From: Brachynemurus nebulosus
Taxonomy: Eukaryota; Arthropoda; Insecta; Neuroptera; Myrmeleontidae
Assembly (NCBI GenBank): GCA_035578155.1
Contig: JAPWDM010000002.1
Coordinates: 35,450,437-35,514,436 of the forward strand
Direction: 5' to 3'
DNA length: 64,000 nucleotides
The notes under the pieces are model-generated. The model was given only the letters and a program-made list of their open reading frames with translations. It made no database searches and had not been told where the DNA came from. Positions 38,222-51,377 of this stretch are shown here, piece by piece. Position 1 is the stretch's first letter. Each line of letters opens with the position of its first letter. The position numbers and the translations under genes were made by a program.

Positions 38222-39147
38222 TATACTCGTAGATAAGTAGACATAATTCACTACGGTTCAGTTCGATATAATGATGGCTAGATTTTGATTATCACCGAAT
38301 TTTCTATTTTATTCTTATCATTAAAATTACAATCAAAATAAAGAATTCTGTTGTATTATTCGTAAATGGAAACAGAGCTGAACTGATATTAGGATTTTGT
38401 TGTAACTACATGTAGAACGGATCGGATATAAAGATTTACACATTACAAATATATTATTAGATACCTACTTGTGTTTCATACATTATTCAGTTTATAAATT
38501 ATAAAAAGAACAAGCCCGTATATAGTTTCTTTGGAAATAATAGCAGCCGGCAAATTAACTTACAATGAAAACAACAATGTTTCCTTCACATCCGTATTTT
38601 CGTCTGACATGCGAACAAAAATTTTTACAATTCTATAATACTTTATTTTTATTTTTATCTCATCTACAATAACTCAGCTCAAAAGAAAACTATATACAAT
38701 ACAAAAGTGAGATACTATTATATAATAGGTACTAAATAAGTGTATTAAGGTCAGTTTTGTTACGTCACTTTATGAGAAGACATATTTTTTGTTTCTGAAA
38801 ACATGACTGGACTAACAATAAGTTGATAAAGGTTTTAATTTTTTTCTTTTTTTATAGTCATATTACGAGTATGGTGCAACTCGACGTAGTCAGCTTTTTG
38901 AGCTGGGTGCATATGAACGATTTTGATTTATTTCCAAATCATTCATTGAAATATTATTTTATTTTTATAATGTAGACCATCATATTTTGAAAATTTTTGC
39001 CTATTCATAGAAGAAAAATCTCATAAAATTATATTTTACTTGAGAAAATTGTTCTGGAATTAAAGTGATTTATTTTTTTTCTATCCTCTTGTGTAAAATT
39101 TTCTAAGTGAAGAGTGTAAGAGAATTTTCTCAGATCACAAGAAACAT
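38033..39147 (+). repeat. Tandem duplication, first copy
   Basis: A 1115-bp unit beginning CCTTAGAATTGCTCC inside the right arm of the foldback element and ending ...CACAAGAAACAT. The next base starts the second copy. By eye the first 960 bp are identical between copies. The few differences (CATAGAAG vs CAAAAG, TTGTTCTGG vs TCGTTCTGG, TATCCTC vs TACCCTC, one extra A) all fall in the last 150 bp. Confidence 0.92.
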
Positions 39148-40261
39148 CCTTAGAATTGCTCCATAACTGTTACTCCTAACAATTTTTGGACGAAAGATCT
39201 CAAAACTAGAATCTCGGTGCTTCAAAATGCTTTTCCTATCATCTCGATATGACCACTATTCACGTAAATATAGCCCTTCAAATATCACTAAAAAATTAAC
39301 AATTTTTTTTTTTGCTCCCTTAGTTTTTTGTAGTAGTATACTCGTAGATAAGTAGACATAATTCACTACGGTTCAGTTCGATATAATGATGGCTAGATTT
39401 TGATTATCACCGAATTTTCTATTTTATTCTTATCATTAAAATTACAATCAAAATAAAGAATTCTGTTGTATTATTCGTAAATGGAAACAGAGCTGAACTG
39501 ATATTAGGATTTTGTTGTAACTACATGTAGAACGGATCGGATATAAAGATTTACACATTACAAATATATTATTAGATACCTACTTGTGTTTCATACATTA
39601 TTCAGTTTATAAATTATAAAAAGAACAAGCCCGTATATAGTTTCTTTGGAAATAATAGCAGCCGGCAAATTAACTTACAATGAAAACAACAATGTTTCCT
39701 TCACATCCGTATTTTCGTCTGACATGCGAACAAAAATTTTTACAATTCTATAATACTTTATTTTTATTTTTATCTCATCTACAATAACTCAGCTCAAAAG
39801 AAAACTATATACAATACAAAAGTGAGATACTATTATATAATAGGTACTAAATAAGTGTATTAAGGTCAGTTTTGTTACGTCACTTTATGAGAAGACATAT
39901 TTTTTGTTTCTGAAAACATGACTGGACTAACAATAAGTTGATAAAGGTTTTAATTTTTTTCTTTTTTTATAGTCATATTACGAGTATGGTGCAACTCGAC
40001 GTAGTCAGCTTTTTGAGCTGGGTGCATATGAACGATTTTGATTTATTTCCAAATCATTCATTGAAATATTATTTTATTTTTATAATGTAGACCATCATAT
40101 TTTGAAAATTTTTGCCTATTCAAAAGAAAAATCTCATAAAATTATATTTTACTTGAGAAAATCGTTCTGGAATTAAAGTGATTTATTTTTTCTCTACCCT
40201 CTTGTGTAAAATTTTCTAAGTGAAGAGTGTAAGAGAATTTTCTCAGATCACAAAGAAACAT
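39148..40261 (+). repeat. Tandem duplication, second copy
   Basis: Second unit of the 1115-bp duplication. It contains an orphan right end of the foldback element (to about 39336) with no left partner, so the duplication happened after that element inserted. Confidence 0.92.
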
Positions 40262-41246
40262 TGAATCATGGACATGTTTTATAGTTTAATAAGTACTACA
40301 CTACTACATATACAATAACAAAAAATAGCTATTTATCTGGCTTACTTACTTGATATCATCTTGAATAATAAAATGAATAAATAAACTTTTTTTTTTAAAT
40401 AACTTGATCAATTTTTATATTCCACAAACGCTTTTCCAATAAACTATATTTATTGATTGTATTTATTACACATATTTCCATTTGGATACGGAAACTACAC
40501 CCGGTTATTGAGCAAAGGAATAGTCGATTTTATAGCCTATTTTAATATACGTGAAACAAAAAAGTAACAATATTAAAATGGCAATCTGCGAAATAAGTAA
40601 TGTTGTACAGCACTAATCTGTAAATATTACATTTTTTTCTTCAAAAACACTCATTTTATCTTGATATTACAACATAAAAGGGTATCCTGCCATTCTGGTA
40701 TACGCGGGTTTTAAAAATAATGTTAAAAAATAATGGATGTCACTAAAAATAATTTTAATTATAACCAACCAACCAACAACTAATTATAACCAAAAATTTC
40801 CCAAAACTGATATGAAGTTTATGGGTTTATTCTCGAATTCATAAACAACACTTTAGACAAGATTTATACAATAATTAAAGGTACATACCTACTCTTTGGT
40901 TTTTGAAAATAATATTAAAAAATTAGAATTTGAGATAAAAATCTTTGATGCTTATAGACCAAAATATATTCTTTTCTAACCGAGTAAGAGAATCAAATCT
41001 ATACATAAAGTAAAAGTGTCTGTCAATAACTTTCGAATTTTCAGGTATTAATTTTTTTAAAAATTTGATATACAGAACAAATCTTACAGTAAAAAATTTT
41101 TGTCTATCTGTCTGTCTGTTTGTATGAACCAATTTTACTCAAAAACTACCACCAAAGCTATTGAGTTAAACTTTACAGTGGTTATAAATATTACCCTTTG
41201 TATTAACTTAAACCATATTTTAATATGATTCCTCAAACGGTCCTAT
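40262..41246. other. AT-rich DNA, no gene seen
   Basis: A CTGTCTGTCTGTTTGTATGAACC phrase at 41106 followed by ACTCAAAAACTACC looks like a decayed dispersed repeat common in insect genomes. Nothing else was seen. Confidence 0.45.
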
Positions 41247-41641
41247 AGAGGGTGTTTCACGTAGAGTGTTTATGGACCCTTTTTGTAGAAAATTAATTAA
41301 TTTACGAATTTTGTTATGATATTAATTGCTAAATGACCATTAAAAAATGAGATGCTAACCGAAAATCCAAATTCGGGGCTTCAGTCTCTAACAACTTCTT
41401 CCATCAAATACATTTTGATATTAACTTTTTGTATATTATTTCTAACAACAATGTAAAAGTGTATAACGCCAACACACTATACCAAACTATAATATTTTCA
41501 CAGTGAAAAATTAACGGAATTTTACAATATTGTCTATAAGTGCGTACACTACTTGTACACTTTCGCTGCACTTAAAATCAGCATATATATACTGTATCAA
41601 AAAACTTAATTGTTAGAATTATTTACTAACAAACACTCTAT
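41247..41641. mobile_element. Possible TIR element
   Basis: CTATAGAGGGTGTTTCACG near 41245 and, inverted, TATAGAGTGTTTGTTAG near 41640 are similar over about 17 of 22 positions and would bound a 395-bp element with TA borders. Weak. Confidence 0.3.
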
Positions 41642-42122
41642 AAAAAAGTTAAAAAGCACGTTACGTTTTGGATTGAAAGTAGAAAAGTTATATAGCTTCA
41701 AAGTTTTTCAACGTTGATTAATTAAGTTTTTTAACCACAACTTTTAAATGTTTATGTTTCACCAAAATGTTTCAGGTAAAAGATGTAGGTAATTATTAAT
41801 TTAAAAAAAAAGTTCCTTGCAATTAAAATATTTTCGACGTTCAGTTCAAGATGACAATCGAACTACAGCACATCAAGTTTCGAAAACTCCGTTTGACATT
41901 TATGATGCCTATCTGAAATGAACATTACCTATTGACTGAACAAATTGGATACCATAAAATAACATATTAATAAGTAGCGCGTGATCCTACTTCACACATA
42001 AATTTTGGTCGGTCCATAAATTAATAAAGCTTACGGTTTTACCTATAATTTGGCAAAATATTACCCTTTAGATAGATGAGTAAAATGACCCCTAAAGAGA
42101 GACCACGTTCCAGTGTCAGCCC

Positions 42123-42180
42123 GCGCTACGCACCAAGATATCACACTTGTTCAGCCGTGTGATATCTTGGTGCGTAACGC
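42123..42180. other. Short perfect hairpin, 24-bp stem
   Basis: GCGCTACGCACCAAGATATC... (42123-42146) pairs with 42157-42180 with a single mismatch around a 10-base loop TTGTTCAGCC. It is GC-richer than its surroundings. It may be a miRNA-like hairpin or the remains of a small foldback element. Confidence 0.6.
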
Positions 42181-43710
42181 TTCGTTGTGCTACATAAGAT
42201 CAGTAATATCAACTTCATTCTAGTCTTTAATTCCGCGGATAACACTAGACAACAAAAAAAAGTTTTTTTTTCCTCAAGAACGAATTTATGTGATTCGTAT
42301 TCCTCATGCCTTCTATAGTGTAGAAACATTTCGGTCACGTCACAATTTTGTGAGAAAAGCGTTTATTTATTTTTAAAATTTCATGATATTTCTAAAGAAG
42401 AAAATGTATGTAGACCTTAAAAACGAACTTTTTTAATTTCTTTTTTAAATTTTAACATGCATATGACTCTAGTAGGTACATATGTATATTAAAATTAAGA
42501 AAAAAATTAAAATGCCATCAAAACTATGCGGAATAGTATTGTAACGTGATTGTAAGTGAGTATATCTGATGAATAGCTAATGTTTGTTGTTCTTTTTTAT
42601 GTATACTTATTGGTAGAAGCGTAACTATCAATTTTGAGCCTTAGAGCGAATTTGATTCAAGCGTTCCTGCCTCAGAAATTTTTTTTTTTTTGTGTAAATG
42701 AGCAAAGTAAAATTGCTCTAAATATATAAAATTTTCGTTTTTCCGCCAAACAAAAAAATAAAACAAAGCGTCTATTTTTTCTTCTTTCTTTCCCGCAAGA
42801 AATACTGCTAACGAGCAAAGAAATTTCCAATTTTCTTTTACAGGTTATAAAGACTAACATAAAAACACTAACACCAATAAAAAATTTCTTTTACTTCTTC
42901 CACCTACATTTTATAGATTATGCCCCTTTTCGCCGTGCGCCCTGAAACGACTACTCCACATGCTCCACTGTAGTTACGCCTCTGCTTATTGAAGTATAAA
43001 ATATATCCTTAATTTAATTTTTTTCCGTGCAATAGACAAAATTTTCTTACATTTTTGTCAATTTTTTGCTTGGTTTTAAATAAGATATAGTGTTATAATT
43101 TTCCGTGACGTTTTAAAAAATTTCCACTCTTTGTGACGTGACTGAGCAAAATTAATATTATTCTAGTATCAGGAATGATACCACCTACACATTCCAGGGT
43201 ATGTTGTTCTTGAGGTTTTTTTAGTGTTGCCCAGTGTAATTTAGTCTAATCTTAGAGAGGGGACAAATCACCCGCCTGCTCAAATTCGACCAGGATAAGA
43301 CAAAAACTGGCTGACCAAACCTTTTCACACCTTCCAATGGTAAACTACTACAAGAAAAATGAAATTTTCTTTAGATAAATGGGTAAATACTTTCATATTG
43401 CCGCCTCTCGGTCTGCCTAACTTTAGTTTACTTAACTTTGATCATCTTGATATCAGTGTTGCCTGTAGTTTATTCACATATTTTGTAATTTAATTGTATT
43501 TGTACTTTTATAGTTAATTAAACATAAAAACAGTATTATTAATTATTAGATATGGCTTGTGTTAATAAATCAGAGTATACACGGTTGAAATCGCGTTAAA
43601 GCTAGTCAGAGAATAAAACATTAATAAAAGGAAGAAATATTACAGAATTCAAACTTTGATTATTTCGATATTTTCTATTTTATATGGCACTGTTTGTGTA
43701 TAGAAAACAA
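42181..43710. other. AT-rich DNA, no gene seen
   Basis: No feature recognised. The minus-strand frames at 42141-42338 and 42672-42860 are low-complexity and unassigned. Confidence 0.45.
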
Positions 43711-43712
43711 AC

Positions 43713-43860
43713 GAATATTGGAAAATTTTCTTACGGATGAATTACCTAGAAATGTTATTTAATATTTGTAAATATCTATGTTTAATAAAAATTGATAAAG
43801 ATTTAATAAATGTGTCATTAACTTTTAAACATTGGAACAAATTGATAAAAATATTTTTAC
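43713..43860 (+). pseudogene. F-box-like fragment with a frameshift
   Basis: F-box domains link substrate-recognition proteins to the SCF ubiquitin ligase. One frame reads FLTDELP up to about 43747. The other frame, open from 43737, gives LEMLFNICKYL, an insertion, and DLINVSLTFKHWNKLIK. Together they follow the F-box pattern LP-x-E-[IM]-L-x-x-I-x-x-Y-L ... D-L-x-x-[VL]-S-L-x-x-[KR]-x-W-x-x-L. A one- or two-base change separates the halves, and no clear protein continues downstream. It may be a decayed retrocopy, or the first exon of a gene with a sequencing error. The match is short, so confidence is limited. Confidence 0.4.
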
Positions 43861-44260
43861 CAAGCCCTGTATTGTCTAACAGATTAATTTTCCTTTTTGC
43901 AACGAAAGCGAGAAAACGAAAGTGTAATTATCCAGGGAATATATAACGCTGAAATATTATTTTTGTTCTTCTGTGATATCAAAGCTAATATTATTACATT
44001 TTTACAAACAAAACATATACGCTGCGGTATAAAAAAGATGAAACGAATGGCAAATCACAAGAGAAATAGAGAGGCAATACGGTGATACAATCAAATTAAA
44101 ACAATCGATTTTTCGAAAATTTATATATCGAAATAAATTATCGTTATCAGCAGATACAAATACAGTGCCATTAAATTTATTGAATTTTAAATTTTATTTC
44201 ATTTACTCCAACGTATTGGGGCGGTGTATTGAATTTTCAAAAATATATATAAAATTGAGA

Positions 44261-44470
44261 TTAATAGGTGAACCCATTTTTGCACCCCTTTAAAATAACA
44301 TCATTAATTTTTACTTTTTTTGCACTTCGTCTCGCGTACTCGTTACAGGGAAAAACGTTTTTCAGCTTATGTTTTTGAATCAATTTCTCGAATCTTGAGT
44401 CAAAGGCACAATATCCAGAGTAAAAATGTTTTCTATAATCGACACCCACGTCGACATAATCAACAGACAT
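44261..44470 (-). CDS. Unassigned small ORF, 69 codons
   Basis: Reads MSVDYVDVGVDYRKHFYSGY, continues with a charged Lys-rich second half and ends CKNGFTY. The composition is balanced and unlike the surrounding AT-driven frames: it has tyrosine, cysteine and lysine, but no homopolymer runs. I recognise no domain, signal peptide or membrane segment. It could be an exon, a fragment of decayed coding sequence, or chance. It lies 170 bp from unassigned frames downstream of the F-box fragment, on the opposite strand. Confidence 0.25.
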   Translation of the reverse strand: MSVDYVDVGVDYRKHFYSGYCAFDSRFEKLIQKHKLKNVFPCNEYARRSAKKVKINDVILKGCKNGFTY

Positions 44471-44892
44471 AATATTTTATATTAAAAATATTCCCGGTAT
44501 AAAAATTTATATTTACCAGAATATCAAATGAACATCAAATTTATACAAAATCGATCGTTTGTATCAATCAGATTTAGAACCTTGTTAAACGTGTATTATT
44601 TACTTTTGATATTTTCATGCTTTTGATATTTAGTAATAACAACAAGCGCTCGCTTTTTAATATTTAACTCGACTATCTAAATAAATAATGAAAAAATAGT
44701 GTTCCTAATACAAGACACAAAAATCAATGTTGGTAAATGAAGATCAATTATTTCTTCTGGTTGTATTTTGTCAGTATGAACAAATTAATCAATTAAATTA
44801 TTAGTGCTAAACTTTCAGACATATTATTAGTAAGATCTAACATATAATAAATAGTAGGTACTTATTTAATAAACTAGTTAAACTTCTCAAAA
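44471..44892. other. AT-rich DNA, no gene seen
   Basis: No feature recognised. Confidence 0.5.
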
Positions 44893-44895
44893 CTC

Positions 44896-45235
44896 AAAAT
44901 ACCCCTGTCGCAGCATCTGCATAACATAGCGAATTTCCAAATATTGGGCACTGGCGGATCTCACCTAAGACCTGTACCTATTTAAAATAGTTTTGCTTTC
45001 TAACAGTGAAAAGATTTTAAAAATCAGTTAAGTAGTTATTTTTGGCGCTTTTGGGTTTCCAGGACCCTACCGGATCTCAAATAGAGTAACATATATCCAT
45101 TTAAAATAGTTTAACTTTTTGATGTTGAAAAAATTTTCAAAATCAATTGGGTAGTTCATTTTTATACCCATCTAAAATAATTTAGCATCTAAGAGTAAAA
45201 GAATTTTCAAAATCGGATAGGTAACCTCTCTATAC
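44896..45235 (-). repeat. Family F1 right end, reversed
   Basis: Begins AAAATACCCCTGTCGCAGCA, the inverse of the F1 terminus at 2918-2955. Diverged 120-bp-type units follow (TTTAAAATAGTTTAACTTTT, GAAAAAATTTTCAAAATCAA). It stops at a (CA)n tract and the MITE at 45269. Confidence 0.75.
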
Positions 45236-45262
45236 ACACACACGCACACACACACAAACAGA
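45236..45262. repeat. (CA)n microsatellite
   Basis: A run of ACACAC with single G and A interruptions between the F1 fragment and the MITE. Confidence 0.85.
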
Positions 45263-45268
45263 TATATA

Positions 45269-45634
45269 CAGGGCTTTCATTATATATCGAGACCCACGTG
45301 ACCAAATATGATTTCCGCCATATTTGTGTGTATGGTAATTATTAAAAAAAAATACCCTAAATGCGGTATTATTTAAAAATCTGTTACATAACAATACTAT
45401 TTTATATAATAAGAACTTAATTTAAGATTATCTATGAAATTTATTATATTCTTCAACTAAATTTTTAATGTAATATACGGATCACTGAAATATACGAATG
45501 ATTTCGGTTATTTATTTTTAGTGTTTTCAGCTAGCAACTAACTTCACTAGAGTGCCACCAACATACAGTAAAAGAATTACCAAGCGCCCTAAAAAAATTT
45601 GATCACGTGGGGATCGATATATAATGAAAGCTCC

Positions 45635-45635
<1 letters not shown>
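45269..45635. mobile_element. TA-flanked MITE beside a TA tract
   Basis: A 367-bp element with ends CAGGGCTTTCATTATATATC and, inverted, CGGAGCTTTCATTATATATC. The pairing runs about 40 bp through ..CCCACGTGA.C. TA lies at 45267-45268 and 45636-45637. The right side opens directly into (TA)n. Non-coding. Confidence 0.82.

Positions 45636-45722
<87 letters not shown>
45636..45722. repeat. (TA)n microsatellite
   Basis: About 86 bp of pure TA, probably the original target tract of the MITE on its left. Confidence 0.95.
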
Positions 45723-45725
<3 letters not shown>

Positions 45726-46940
45726 CCACTAGAGTTCGTAGGTGCTGTACACCACAAATCCAATGGTACTAGTAGTCGGTGCAAACTTAAGGATTTAAGG
45801 GGAAGTACGCAAAATCGGAAGATCAGGAGCGTCGGTAAACTTTTATTTGAGGGGTTGGTAAATATATAAAAATAATAAAATTTAAAAATAATAAAATTCA
45901 TCGAAAATGCAATTTTAATAAAAATGAATACAAATTTCTATTGAAAAATATTTTTACTAATTGAAAGTAAGCTGCTATTTACCTGCTTAGGAAGATAAGT
46001 AAACTGTTTTGACTTGTTATTTTTTGTGACTATAGTTCTTAGAAAACAGAACGGTAAATGTTGCTGACGCATCAAGTTACCTACTGTGTAAATGCAAACT
46101 TACGATTCAAAAGGCTGGAAAAGTATACTTAATCGTTTCTAAAACGAAAAACCGATAAAAAAAATGAAATAACTACAAGTCTGGAAATTGCCAGAGAAAC
46201 TTTTGTTTTGATGCATGTACTCGTAAGTACCATTATTTCGTTTGAATAGAAAATTTCAATTATTGACTTACATTTTCAATCATTTAATTACTCAAATGAA
46301 TGAATTGTAATTGTAATGCCACCTGAAACTACTTAAGTCGGCTACGTATGTACTGGATCTACTTATGTTTGGTTGTGTATACATAGTATCCGTCGGTATC
46401 TATTTATTTTGAATGATAACTTTCGAAAGTTATTCAATTCAAATGTAAATTATTTGTTTCGATTTGATTCAACTATTATTACTGACTAATACTTGTTCAC
46501 TTAATGACTTCAACAATATGTTCACCGTCAGTCAATGTAGACAAACATACAAATAGTATATAACTATACACTATACAATAAAATGAGATAATGGTTATAA
46601 TAACACTAAATATGCATTACCCATGAAAATTTACTTACAAAATCTTTACTTGTTATACCTAATGTACAGTTGAGTGAATATTAATTCTCATAAGACCATG
46701 TCAAATTTTCAACGCGCTTATACCCAAAGTAAATATTTGCCAATCCGAATAAATCTTGATTAATTTATCTCTGTATAAATTACACTAGTCAACAAAAAAG
46801 AATTATTTTTCTGTAACATGAAAACTTATACGTAATTCTATCAGGTACAAGGTTATGCAAGAATAAAATGAAATAAATTTTGCTTGAAAAATCCCTAAGT
46901 GAGAATATAAAACATGTATATGTAGAGACGTACCAAACTT
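45723..46940. other. AT-rich DNA with a partial dispersed repeat
   Basis: 45985-46110 is a reversed, partial copy of the unit at 28545-28640 (AACATTTACC, TTCTAAGAAC). A possible TIR start, ACACTAGTCAACAAAAAAG, lies at 46790 without a partner. No gene was found. Confidence 0.45.
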
Positions 46941-47120
46941 GTAGGAAATTAAAAGCTCGAAGTCGAATTTCCCCTTTCATCTTCGGTATTGAATGTTTAC
47001 AAGCGAAATTGAAAGTCTATAAGCGAATTGTCACTTTAGTGGTTTCAAAAATAATGATGAGTGTCCGGTTAATCGGGGCTCTAAAAAAAGGTTTTAAGTT
47101 TTTAAAGGCCGAATCTCAGT
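46941..47120 (-). repeat. Dispersed repeat, related to 9392-9590
   Basis: GAAGTCGAATTT..., CATCTTCGGTA on the minus side and GTGTCCGGTTAATCGGGGCTCT correspond to the unit at 9400-9545. Confidence 0.5.
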
Positions 47121-47324
47121 AAATTTCAATTTTGTGCCGACAGCAGTTAGCAGGAAAAAAGCCAATACAATTCCTACGAGGGCATTCCTACCCATGCTTA
47201 TCCGCTAATTGCCTTTGTGTTTTATTTTTAAATAAAAAAAGGAACTTAAATAGTAAACTGGAAGGCCTTTATGAAGATATTTTTTCTTTCCAAAAAATTC
47301 AAAATTTCTATTTTATAAATAATA

Positions 47325-47980
47325 AAAGTCCAAAATTCCTACATTATAAATAAACAATGACTTAAATAACATTTTTAAATTAATTAATATTTGTGTATTG
47401 CATCTGTTATAAAGGTAGGTTCACTTTTTTTTTAAATTTTTTAAAATTACTATTCGCCTACTTTCTAACTCAATCCGAATACAAAATTTCAGCCCTCTAG
47501 ATTTATTTGGGTCACCTGTGTGAGTGGTACATACTTCGAAAACGTCGCAAAAGCATGAAATTGTAGCTTAAAAATGAAGGGGTGAGGGTAAAATATTAAA
47601 ACCACCAAAAAGCACAACCTAGGTACGAACTTTATCAACACACCAAATTTCAACCCTCCGGACGTGTTAGATCCAGCCAAAATACTTTTTTCCCCCTTTA
47701 CTCCCTCCAAATCATCCTAGGAAGCTGAATTATGGATATGTTGTAGATAATTGACCGAAACATTATTTCCGACCGGTTTGGAAAAGGTTTTATTTTAGGT
47801 TTTATTTTTATTACCGCCCCCATCATCCCCTTAATTGTTGGGACGGATCCAAAATTTGACCCCACTTTGATAGTATTGTTGTGCATCGGAATGAGACCCA
47901 CTTACCAAATTTCAGCTCTTAACTTCCATAGGGCGGCCCTAGCGATATTAAAAGGTAGCGGAAATATATATATATATATA
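47325..47980 (+). repeat. Family F2 left half
   Basis: Runs from CAAAATTCCTACATTATAAAT through CCGAATACAAAATTTCAGCC, AGGTACGAACTTTATCAACA and ATCCAGCCAAAATACTTTTT to CAGCTCTTAACTTCCATAGG and AAAGGTAGCGGAAATATATA. This matches the inverse of 22400-22900 and the text at 21520-21660. It is interrupted in its TA tract by the element at 47981. Confidence 0.75.
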
Positions 47981-48950
<970 letters not shown>

Positions 48951-48979
48951 TATAGGAATAAAACACAATCGGGGCAAAA

Positions 48980-48988
<9 letters not shown>

Positions 48989-49062
<74 letters not shown>
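48989..49062. repeat. (TA)n microsatellite
   Basis: About 73 bp of TA directly left of a small MITE. Confidence 0.95.
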
Positions 49063-49064
<2 letters not shown>

Positions 49065-49202
49065 GGGTGTAAAACAAATAAGTCTCTTCCTTTTGTGGGG
49101 TGAATCATAGCAGCCTGTAGACACTAAAACCGCAGGAACTTTTTCGGAATTAACAGTCGCGTCACCCCTCAAAAGGATAAGAGTTATTTCCTTTACACCT
49201 TG
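49063..49202. mobile_element. 140-bp MITE inside a TA tract
   Basis: TAGGGTGTAAAACAAATAAGTCTC and, inverted, CAAGGTGTAAAGGAAATAACTC pair over about 40 bp each side, with a short centre. TA repeats lie on both sides (48989-49062 and 49203-49282), so it split one tract in two. Confidence 0.78.
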
Positions 49203-49224
49203 TATAATATATATACACACATAC

Positions 49225-49282
<58 letters not shown>
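49203..49282. repeat. (TA)n / (CA) microsatellite
   Basis: TA with CACACATACATA interruptions. Its right border is the 5' truncation point of the errantivirus remnant. Confidence 0.9.
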
Positions 49283-49285
<3 letters not shown>

Positions 49286-49288
<3 letters not shown>

Positions 49289-50815
49289 TTATCCTAAGCC
49301 TTCGAAAATCGAAGCTATTACAAAATACCCAATGCCAAAAACACACGAAAGACATAAAAAGCTTTCTCGGACTTTTAGGATACTACAGAAAATTTATTAA
49401 AGACGTTGCGAAACTGACAAAACCTATGACTAGTTGTTTATAGAAAGGAACAGACGTAAAAATAAGACCTAAATACTTCAACTGTTTCCAAGCCTGTAAA
49501 GAATTACTTACTAATTACCCGATTTTATCCTATCCTGATTTTACTAAAACGTTTAACTTAACCACGGACGCAAGTAACCTGGCGATTGGAGTTGTACTGT
49601 CTCAAGGACCTATTGGACAGGACGATATGTTACGGATCCAGGACTTTGACAGAAACCGAACAAAACTACTCGACAATAGAGAGAGAACTTTTAGCTATCG
49701 TATGGGCGACTAAATACTTTAGACCGTATCTTTTTGGGAGAAAATTTAAAATTATCGTGGACCACAAACCATTAACTTGGTTAATGTCCTTACAGGAACC
49801 CAATTCTAAATTAGTTAGATGGCGGTTAAAAGCTGAGGAGTTTGATTATCAGACAATACATAAAGCAGGCCGTTGTAACATCAATGCCGGTGCTTTATCA
49901 CGTATTAAAATAGCCGGAAATCATAATATTGAAAATGTTAACGACTCTGAAAGTATCAGTAGTAACTCTGGTAATACATCAGTTCAAGGTAACCAGCATA
50001 CAGCTAACGACGATTTTAAAACAATACACAGTGCAGAAGAGGACAACACATCCTTTACCCCTATTTCCGAAAATTCCTTAAATGACTTTAGTGAACAAAT
50101 AATTTTAAATAAAAATAAAAATAGACCAAACAGAAAACTTGAAATAATTTTTAAAACAAACCGTAGACAGACATTTCAATTCCCCAGTTAGTCTAATCAA
50201 ATAATTGTAAATCTTCTTAAACAGTTTTTTGCTCCTCAAAAGACAGTAGCTTTATTTTGCTCAGACGATCAAATATTTAATCGATTATAGGAAATTTACT
50301 CACAATATTTCAGTCAGGGTAAACAATTTAAAATAGTACGCTGTACAAAAATTTTTCAAGATATAACAGACGAACGAGAACAAGACGAAATCATATCTAG
50401 ATATCATAAAACAAGTAACCACAGAGGAATTAACGAAACATTTCAACATTTAAGACGCAGCTATTATTTTCCCTCTTTAAAATCAAAACTGACCTATTAT
50501 ATAAACAATTGTAAAGTTTGTAACGAAAATAAATACGACAGACACCCACCGAAACAAAAATTTGTATTAACTCTAACACCAACAAGACCATTAGAAATAG
50601 TTCATTTAGACTTATTTTATGTTAACAAACAGGAAATGTTAACAATTATTGACAAATTTTCTAGATTCGTACAAGTGTACACAATCGAAACCAGAAATAC
50701 TCCACATATAATTAACGCTATCGTAAAATTCATTAGTACCTATAGGAAACCAAAACAATTAGTTGCAGACTCTGAAAAAGGTTTTGATTCTATATTATTC
50801 AGACAGTTTTTTTGA
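49286..50815 (+). pseudogene. pol remnant: RT end, RNase H, integrase start
   Basis: Replication and integration enzymes of an errantivirus-like element. The frame to 49360 carries the PSKIEAI segment that follows the RT palm. After a frameshift, [12 protein letters not shown] (the conserved RT connection motif) runs to a TAG at 49441, then to TTDASNLAIGVVLSQG with the first RNase H Asp. A second shift near 49610 leads into a long frame with YGSRTLTETEQNYSTIEREL and the Glu and Asp (VDHKPLT) of RNase H. TAG codons at 50189 and 50288 interrupt the same frame, which then runs open from 50291 to 50815. This part has an HHCC zinc-binding domain (HKTSNHRGI, CKVCNENK) and the first two catalytic Asp residues of integrase (VHLDLF, VADSEKGF). 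The open part after 50288 has no early ATG and is easily missed. Confidence 0.88.
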
Positions 50816-51240
50816 TAATTATGACATCAAATTAAACATTACGTCAATTAGAAGCTCAGACTCAAACTCGCCAGTAGAACGATTCCATTCGACTCTACTT
50901 GAACTTTATAGAATAATACACAATCAGACTACATCAGAAACACATGATCATGAGCGAAAATTAGCAGAAGCAGTTTTCACTTACAATAATTCAATTCATT
51001 CCACTAGAAAATACACACCCTTTGAACTATTCTTTGGTAGGGAATACGACAAAATAAAATTTACAAGAAATTCAAAACAAACAACAAGAAGTTTATGACA
51101 AAGTTAACGAAAAGGTCCTATAAAATAAACAAAACAAAATAGGAAAAGTATATCAGACTAGGGACGAACCTTTTGAATATACTCCAAATAACTACAGCTT
51201 ACATGACCGAAAACTAACACAACAATAAATTAAATCCTAA
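50816..51240 (+). pseudogene. pol remnant: integrase C-terminal part
   Basis: The frame changes at a run of seven T (50808-50814). The frame to 51098 holds SPVERFHSTLLELYR, where the Glu is the third catalytic residue of the D,D-35-E integrase core, and later YTPFELFFGRE. After 51098 the sequence remains AT-rich and coding-like, but with several stops, in the region where a GPY/F-type module would lie. The shift at a T homopolymer could be a sequencing error as well as a real mutation, but other breaks show the copy is dead. Confidence 0.8.
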
Positions 51241-51377
51241 ATTCAAACAACTTCAAATTAAAGTTCAAAAAAAAAAATTAAAAAGGCTGACTATTTTAGA
51301 TCAGAAAAATCGAAAATTACACAAACAAAAACTGAAACGACCTATTAAATTACAGGCTAATCCTCTTCCAATTCCTG

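Noticed and set aside
38033..40261. Pair of LTRs
   Set aside because: The two 1.1-kb copies are directly adjacent with nothing between them, and no primer binding site or polypurine tract was seen.
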